Source of the DNA: Sisyra terminalis
Lineage: Eukaryota; Arthropoda; Insecta; Neuroptera; Sisyridae
NCBI GenBank assembly: GCA_958496175.1
Contig: OY292279.1
Coordinates: 6,448,001 to 6,512,000 of the forward strand
Direction of reading: 5' to 3'
Length of the DNA: 64,000 nt
Part shown: in pieces, positions 11,101 through 20,100 of the stretch
How the letters are laid out: the number at the start of each line of letters is the position of its first letter
Position numbering within the stretch: position 1 is the first letter of the stretch
Translations under genes and position numbers: made by a program
Notes under the pieces: generated by a model
What the model was told of the DNA's origin: nothing
The model's input: only the letters and a program-made list of their open reading frames with translations
Databases searched by the model: none

Positions 11101-14100
11101 TCAATACTGTACCAATGATTGCCTACACTATAACTCAAATAGTTGTTAGTAAGACTCCTCAAACTGTGGTATAATATTTTGCGAATGTTTTCAAGAATAA
11201 ATTATCCAATTTTATTTAAAACTGCAGTTTTAAAAGTTTGCATTTAAATCATAGGAGGGATGGTTTATTTTCTTACCACTATCAGGTGAAGTGAAAAAAT
11301 AAACATTGATGCATTTCGGAATCCAATACTGTCGTACAATATTCCACTAACAGATGGTCCAATGAAAGCTCCTAACGCGAAAGCGCTCGTCCATAGACCC
11401 GAAATTAGACCAAAAGTTTCCAGATTGTTGGGTAAACCAAAAGCTCTGAATAATAAAGATTTTTTTTTATTTTTACTTGTAAAAATAATAAACTTTTATG
11501 ATTTAATTTTTACAACTTACACACTTGTCCGTAAAGCGTCGGTAAACGAGGCCACCAATTGTGCCGACATTCCGAGTCCATGTAAAATTAGTCCAAGAAT
11601 CGTTAGCCAAAGAATCCTACACAAAAAAAAAATATTTTTCATTGAAATATAAAAATATTTTTACACTTACGTATCTGAGTAGACAAAAGGAGCTGGTCCG
11701 ACTAAAGCAAAGCCTGCAGAAATAAGGATGCAACCGAATACGGTGGCTACTTTTGGAAGGATTCGTTTATCGCAAAACCAACCCCATACGGGGGCTGTTA
11801 TCGCATAAACTCCACCGTTTATGACAAACATAAGACCCAATACGACTGGGGATAGGTCAAACGGTCGTAAATGTGGCTCTAGGGTTGCTTGTAAAAATCC
11901 AATGGACATACTTGTAGCAATTATACTAAGCGACGCTAATGCGACGCCTGGTATTCGTAATACTTTTAAAACGGATGCTAAAACAAAGAGAAAAAAAAAG
12001 TAATAATGTTTTGAGAAAAAACAAAATTTAAAGAATATAAAACATTAATCGACCCCAAAGGATATTTGGGTAGCTTTTTGCAAGCTTTTTGATATTAGAC
12101 AATAAGTCAATTAGCTACGTTTCGTTACGTATCGCAACTTCATCAGACTTCTATAAAAAACATCTATAAAATATTTTGAAATTTTGAGTTACTTGTTATT
12201 ATTTAATTACAATTTTTTTAAATAAGAAGAAAATTCAGGTTATTTAAGATCTTTTTTTTTTAATTTCTTATTAAATATTTTTATTATTCAATTAGCTACG
12301 TTTCGTTACTAATCGTAACTTCGCTAACTTAGCTAACTTAGCTAATTGAATATTAAAAATATTAAATAAAAAAACCAATCTGAATTGTCTTCTTTTTTTA
12401 AAAAAAAAAAACTGAGATCTGAATTTTATCATTTATTAAACTGTAATCTTACATAAATATGTGGTTTTTTAGGGAGTGAATAATCGATTAATTAATTATC
12501 AGCTAACAAATAAATGCGAATGAAATTATATATTCTTCAAAAAAAAGAACCCAAAAAGAAAACAAGAGCTTGTAAGGCTCGACAAGGACATTAGCTATAA
12601 AATATTTAAAAGTTTTGAATATTTGATTTAAAGGATTCATTTTAGGGTCGCCATCGTAGGTATTTTGACTCGGAAACTCTGGGCACGAAGTAAAAATTTG
12701 ATAAATATAGCACAACTGAATAGTAACTGTTATATACTGTTAATTTCGGGTACGGTACTGTTGCGATGAATTCCGGTTTAATAGTTATTCCAAAAATTCC
12801 AGCAAATCAACATTGTAAATCTCAATTTTTATTAGGATTACCAACTTTCCAGTTTCAGCTCAGAGAATCCAGACAAAACTATGTTTTCTCCGGGCTCCAG
12901 TTTACGAAAAGTAAAAATTTAGTATAAATATCGACACAAGGGCACATGTTTTATAAAAAAATAGAAAAAAAAATCCTCATTTTCCAGCCTAGTAAACATT
13001 TTTTTAAATCTTTAGAAAATTATTCACACGATCTTTCATTAAATTAAAATTAAAAAAAAACAGATTTTCTTACTTCTATTAAAAGACTTGGTGTTAAAAT
13101 GATTAATGAAAAGCTTTGTTTTACATACACTAAATTAAATTAGCCCTTATTCCATAATGAAATCAAAGTAATTTGTAGAACAGAAAAATGTTTTTCTTAG
13201 CTGAAATGGTGAAAAAATATGTAAATTTAATTTATATGATAACATTTAATGTTTTGTTTATATCTCGGTTTCAATAAATGGAATTTACCGTCACAGAAGA
13301 CTTATAAGCATTGAGATTCTCATGTATTCATTAACTAGCTGAACCCGGCAGACGATGTCTGCCAGCCTATGGTTGTAAATAAATAAATTGAATTTAGCAA
13401 AAAAAAGCTTATGAATTATTAGAATCACCTCCCGTATCAACCCGTAGTATCCCTCACTGTACCAATTATAACTTACTTTCAAGATATACGTTTATCAATT
13501 ACGTTTACAGAAAATTTGCTCTACCTTTAAAAATCACTGCATTATCATAGCAATGCAGTATTGAAAATTAGCGGATATTGTATTGACCATTGAAAAAGCC
13601 ATTTTCTTGCGATCACAGGTATGTTTTCGATGCAAGAAAAAGATAAAAACAATCTTTAAAGCGGATTGTATATCATGACAAAATTTGAGCTAAATCAATG
13701 ATATTTTTTTTGAGTTTTTAAGATCTACATAAACCAACACCACAATTTTATATATGTAGATAAAAGATAGATTATTCATTGTTTATTTAAATCAGAGGTT
13801 GTTAAAGTTAGCCAACCACAAAAAGGACCACAAAAAGCATCTTTGACAATTTTTTCAGCTCACGATATGCATCAGGCTTTCATAAAATGTATACCTTTTA
13901 TAATGACCAAATTGGTGAAAACCGAAATATTAAAATGATTATAGTGTATCTAAATTTAGAATGGAAAATTTGAGATATAACTTCAAAAGAGGCTCCCGGA
14001 GTTACGATGCATTTCCGAAGTGGCCCGCAATATCATATGTATAGGCCACCCCTGATTTCAAGTATGCAAATTTTTCGATATCTTAAAGGGGAACATAGAT

Positions 14101-17100
14101 TTTTAATAAAAAAATCCAATTTATTTCCAATTAATGGGTATCCGTTTATTTATTTTAATCGGTCTTCTTCTAAATGCTACATTTATTATTAATAATTAAT
14201 CGTAAATAGGCAACCTTTTCTTCTGAAGAAAAATTAGTTGAACTTGATTACAAAGTTTCTATCAAATCAGTAAAGCTGTCTTCAGATTGGAACCAAAAGT
14301 GAAATCAGAATAAAATATTGGTACTACTATTTAGATTAGATTTGTCTGTGAATTTCATTATACTTTTTTTGGGGGGAAACACTAATATGTTCTGGAAAAC
14401 ATAATATTATTGAAATCAATTAACCTGTTCTTCAATCATACGGTAGAATTCAGGTAGACAAATATTAAAGTACAATTTTTTTGATCTTTGCTTCATAATG
14501 ACCATTATTGTGAGTAAAACAGAATAAATTCCAAATAGGTGTGAAATTGAAAAGAATTTTACCTGCTCTCAACTTGCGATAATAAATAATATAGTAATAA
14601 GCGAAATGCAGATTCAAAGGTGTAATTTATGAAATCGAAAAAAGGTGTTAATGTATTTATTATTGACAACAAATAATAAATGTCTCAAACTGGTTCAGAT
14701 TACTTAAACGATATATTTATATCTGCCATTCTTTCATTTTGGCCTTCTAGTTTTAACTATGTTATTTCATATCACCAATTGAGTATATACTTTAATTTTT
14801 CGTATGTATATACAATATAGCTGATCCCCGCGACTTCATCTGCGTAACGTAGGGGTAGATTATATTTTCTTTTCAGATTTGCTATTTGTACTGGTATATG
14901 AAAATGTTTATTTCTCTTATTTCTTTTACGAAAAACATAATCATACTTGAAAACACTATTTTGTCGACTTTAAAAAGACACATTTAATAAACTGAAAATT
15001 TAATATAGCCTATGTTAAACGGAGATAATGTAGTTTCTCAACAGTGAAAGAATTTTTCAAATCGGTCAAGTAGTTTCGGAGCCTATTCAATGCGAACAAA
15101 CAATAAAATATTATAGTAGATATTTAAACTTTTTTCTTTCTCCAACATATATATTTTTCAGAACTAAAAATTGGAATTCCTTACTTTAATAATGTCTTTT
15201 ATCGACTAAAATGATATGAAAAAAAATGTGCATATTGGATATTAAATCATAGATTGGTACTTACGTCCTTTTTCCTGGTCTTCAGTTGGGTCATGTTCCG
15301 GTAAAATAAACCCAATCATAATTGCCGTAACAAAAAGAGTGGAACCCATTACAGCAAACGGAGTTGTATATCCTCCAACTTGGTATAGTGCTCCTCCAAC
15401 TGTAGGCCCAATTATGAGACCCAGTCCAAAAAATGTTTCCAACGACGCCTAAAAGCATTCCCTCATGAATTTACGGAAAATTTAAATGGAAAAACATCAC
15501 AATACTTACGAATGCCGTTGCTACATTATCGGGAAACTCTTTGGCAATTATGGCAAAGCTTGCCGTTAGAAAGGATGCGTTACCCAACGCTTCTGTGATA
15601 CGAATTATGAAACTTAAAACTATAAACGGATAGTGACCTTCGATCTTATCTAAGAGTCTGTAATTAATTAAAAGAAAAAAAATTAAAACAAAAAAAAATT
15701 GTTTTTTGATTTATTGCGAATAGTAATCAAAGACAATTTGAGGTCGTGACCTGTTTTATTAGAATTACAATTTGCATGTTTAACGAAAATAAGTTTAATC
15801 TTATTATTTCTGCGTAATATTTTTTTTTTTGGCTCATGAAAATTTTCAACGACACAGATATTGAATGAAATGCGTAAAAGAATTTTAGTTTTTGTGTGAA
15901 GAATAAATTCGAATATTTGTTTAAAGAAACGATATCTGTTCAATTTGTTTTAATATCTCATACAAAGCAAATAGTGGAATTTTTTTAACGTATTTGATAT
16001 TTTCAGTAAAAAAATTTAAGATTTTTAACTTTGCATATTTTGTAAAAAATTAAAAAAAATCCATCCATTTTGAAAGAAAAATATTAGTGAATAAAAACGT
16101 GATGGTAATACATATGTCAACTGAAATTGGTTTTTAAATATGCATCTACAAGCAAATGGGGAATCATATCATAAGTCACGTTTCAATTATCAATGCAAAA
16201 ATGAATCATTTTGTATTTGCGAAAAAAAAATTTTTGCCTTATGAATTTAAACAGAAAATTGTATCATATTAAAAGCTCTTTAAGTTTTAATTTTCCCAAA
16301 TACTTGTCCTTTTTTGTGAAAATATTTTTCACTATGTTAACGTATAAAGTTTCAAGATTATTTCATACCAATGATTTAAAAATTCTTCCAACAATTAAGT
16401 GATAATCATGGATTATATTTGGCAGGTTTTAACTATAGAAATTGTTGATCCATTTGTTTATTAAGGAGGTATTCTAGTCTAAAAATTCGAAAAACTTTCT
16501 TTTCATTATTCGATAGCTTGGATATGTAAAAATGTCTCCCTAAAAGGATTTTTTCAAATTCGAATTATTTTCGTAGTTATAGCCGTTTTAGTGACATGGC
16601 AAGCAAATCAGTTGAGTGTACGACTGGAACTTTAAACGCGTTTTTTTCGAAGCTACTTTTTTCGATACGGTTGTCAAGATATTTCAAGTTCTAACCAGCC
16701 GATTCACTTTGAAATTTGGCAAGAATATTTCTTAAACATTTGTTTATCTTTGGAATCAGCAAAAAATAAAAAAAAAAAATTCCTAATATTTTTAAAAAAT
16801 TTGATAAAGTCAAAAAATCAGTGAAAAAATCGACTTAGTTTTTGAGTAGCCGCCATTTTATGGAAAAAAATTTTTGTTTTTTAATTCGCTGATTTGGAAG
16901 ATAGCTGCATTCATACAGATTAAGAATTCAGTCTTTTTTTATTTTTCAAATGACTACAGGGGTTGAAAGCATGACAACCAGGACACGGCCCTTTTTTTTC
17001 CGCCTCTACTTCTAGGATGCATAACTCCACGAATTTTTTTTATTTTTTTTTGAAATTTATTTTGTATATTCTTCAAGCATCAATAAACAAATGATACAAA

Positions 17101-20100
17101 AATATATAGTAAAAAAATCAAATGCTTCTTTTTTATAAATTATCAAAAAACGCTCGAAATTCGGGCCTCTAGACTAGAATTCCATTTTGATGACCTGTAA
17201 GAAATAGAAATTCTAGTTTTGTTAGTAATAGCCAATGAACCCTAGACACTAATATTGGAAAATACAGGGAATCAATTTATATAAGACATATAGCAATAGC
17301 CAGAATACCATAAAGACGACGAAACTAAGATCAATATGGAAAAGTACATCAATCCGAAAAAAAAATATATTAAAGTAAATCTAGCAAGAAGAAGAAACTT
17401 GGCCCCTAAGAAAAGCGATAAGTAAAAGATTGAAACTTTGAAACTATGGGTATGTACAATTTTATATAGACGATATATCTAATAATCTTATGGACGGAAA
17501 AAAGAAATACTAAATCTGTTTTTCAAGACATAATATAAATAATAGTCTTAAGTAGAATAAACCAGGGATTTTTGCAGTACTTAGGTCATAAGGCTAGAAG
17601 AATTGGAGACCTAAAACTACTTATAATTGAAGAGGAAACAGGAAAGGCAAACATAGCAGAGGAAGCAAACTTGGTACTCATTACCAAAAACAGATAATCA
17701 AGTACAGGACGAGGAGACATGAAAAATGATTTTACCAAACCCATAGGGGTGAAACGAAAAAAAAAACCTGAAAAATGATATTTAAAATTTAAATTAGTTG
17801 ACAAAGTTTTACCCCAAAAAAAAATCTATCACTATAAAACAAAATATACACTTTGATCTCCAATTCGAATTATTGGTAAACCCTGTTGCAAAAAGGCATT
17901 TAAAAGAAATTTAAATGTTCAAGAAACTTATTAGAAGTCGCTTTTTAAGTTAATATAGGTATTTTAAATGTAGTGGTTTCAAAATGCCTCTAAATGTCTT
18001 TTATTAAGGGTGGATCACCGTCTGAACGTAAAAAAAAATGACTTTTATAAAACTGTTGCCATTTTTTAACGATATTAAAAAACGGTCTTCGGCATGTAAA
18101 AGTTGAAGTTTTGTACTATTTTTTTTATTTGCCCCGATATATCCCCCGTCCCCCTTTTACAGCGCTTTGAAAAAGGGTCCTCAAAAATGAGGAGGCAAAC
18201 GGGAGACAAGTTTTCTCGGAAACCGGAAGTCGGATCATGATTTTCCAAAGAATTTAGATTTTGGTAATGGGTCTTCTTGGTACTGAACCTCGAAAATCCG
18301 AAAAAAGTTGAAAATTCACAAAATGGTACGACTTTGAAAAAAAAGTTAAAAAAACGACCTTTTTTTGGACCTTTCTCCCTCTCCCACGTTGAGGGGGTGA
18401 GGTTTAGCCAATTTTAGAGGTTCAGTACCAAGAAGACGTATTGAACTATAACACTCTCCAGTTTCAAGTCAATCCGTTGGATAGTTTCTGAGAAATCTTG
18501 TCTCCCAGTTTTAAAAAGTTGATTTCGAGAAAAACGTATTTAAAGTTTTTTTAAGATATTTTTTTATGTTATTATCAATTTATTCAATTTTTATGTATGT
18601 ATGTATATATAGGTCTATAACTCGAAATATTTCGAATATCGACAAATCCTTTTAACACGTTATTCTTGAATGTTATAAACGATTTTTTTTTCTGACGGTG
18701 ATTCACCCAGGGAAATAAATGCAGTTTTGGTAAAAACTTGGTAAAAATTTGATATCTATTTTTCGAGTATGTAAAAGGATTTTGAATATTGATTTCTAGT
18801 TAAAATACTACAAACTATTTATGCATGCAAATTCTGTTGTAAGATCTATGATTTTCTGCTAATAATGCAAAAAGATTGTAAATCTTATTGATCATTCAAA
18901 AGATTCACTATTTTGAAAAACAATGGATTCCTTAACAATAAAAAGACAATTCAGGTTATTTAAGATCGGTTATGTATGATTGACATATTTTGTAATTATT
19001 TTAATTTTTTATAGAAACCTCATGAAGTTGCGATACGTAACGAAACGTAAAAAAACGACCTTAAATAACCTGAATTGTCTTCTTATTTAAAAAAATAAGA
19101 TGCTGAGATCTGAATTTTATCATCTATTCCTTAACAATGTTATTAAAATTATGTTATTTTATTACCAATATTTATGCTTGCTAGTTTTGTTTAATTTTTC
19201 ATCATGTTTGGCTTCAAATTTATCCAAAAACTTTGCCATTTGGAAAATGAAAGTCAATCGTCAAAAGCCAACCCAAAATACTTTCATCACAAAAAAAATA
19301 GCACCCGGAATTCATATTTATAATATCCATATTGTACAAAAGGATAACGTAAAATATTTGGGCTTTTCATAGAACAAAAAACGTACATGGAAACCCCACA
19401 AAGTAGAAAAAATCGATGCCAAAATCAAAGAAAATATTATGGTTTTCTAAGAAGAGGATCTAATCTTTCAATAGAAACCAATTTAAAGTTTAAAAAACCA
19501 TAATATAGCCAATTTGAACATATGGTCTGGAACGTTGGAGATGCGATAAAGTATCAAATATCAACATCATTCAAAGATCACAATCGAAAATCTTACGATC
19601 CATAGCAATGACATCTTGGTATATTAGTGACCAAACATTAAATGATGGCCAAAATGTCAAGAAGTAATGCATAAAACATAAGAAAAGATAAGATGAACAC
19701 AAAAATAAACTGAAGAATTACATATTTTATCAATTGATACAAAGAAGATTGAAAAAGACATGGCCTAAGGATTAATAGGAATGACTGCCAAAAAAGAGTA
19801 AGTGAGAAATATTATAAAATAAGTCAGAATGGTGACCGGTACTGATTGAAACTAGGTACCATATCATTGATTTAATTTAATTTTTGTATTATTCATTTAT
19901 TAAAGTTTATTTTTTTCTTTATTTCCTGTTCTTTTTCTTTGGTTCCACTATAATTTGTTTTTGTATGATTTGGATTTGCTATTATTATATCAATAGAATA
20001 ACTTTTACTCAATACTTTGTATACTAAGCAAATTCTAAAATGACGAATTAATATTCTTAAAAAATACTTTTACTTTTGGTGTACTGATTACAAACATCAC

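Noticed and set aside
11362..12003. Plus-strand open frames over MFS exons 5-7
   Set aside because: Antisense shadows of real exons; the minus strand carries the conserved protein.
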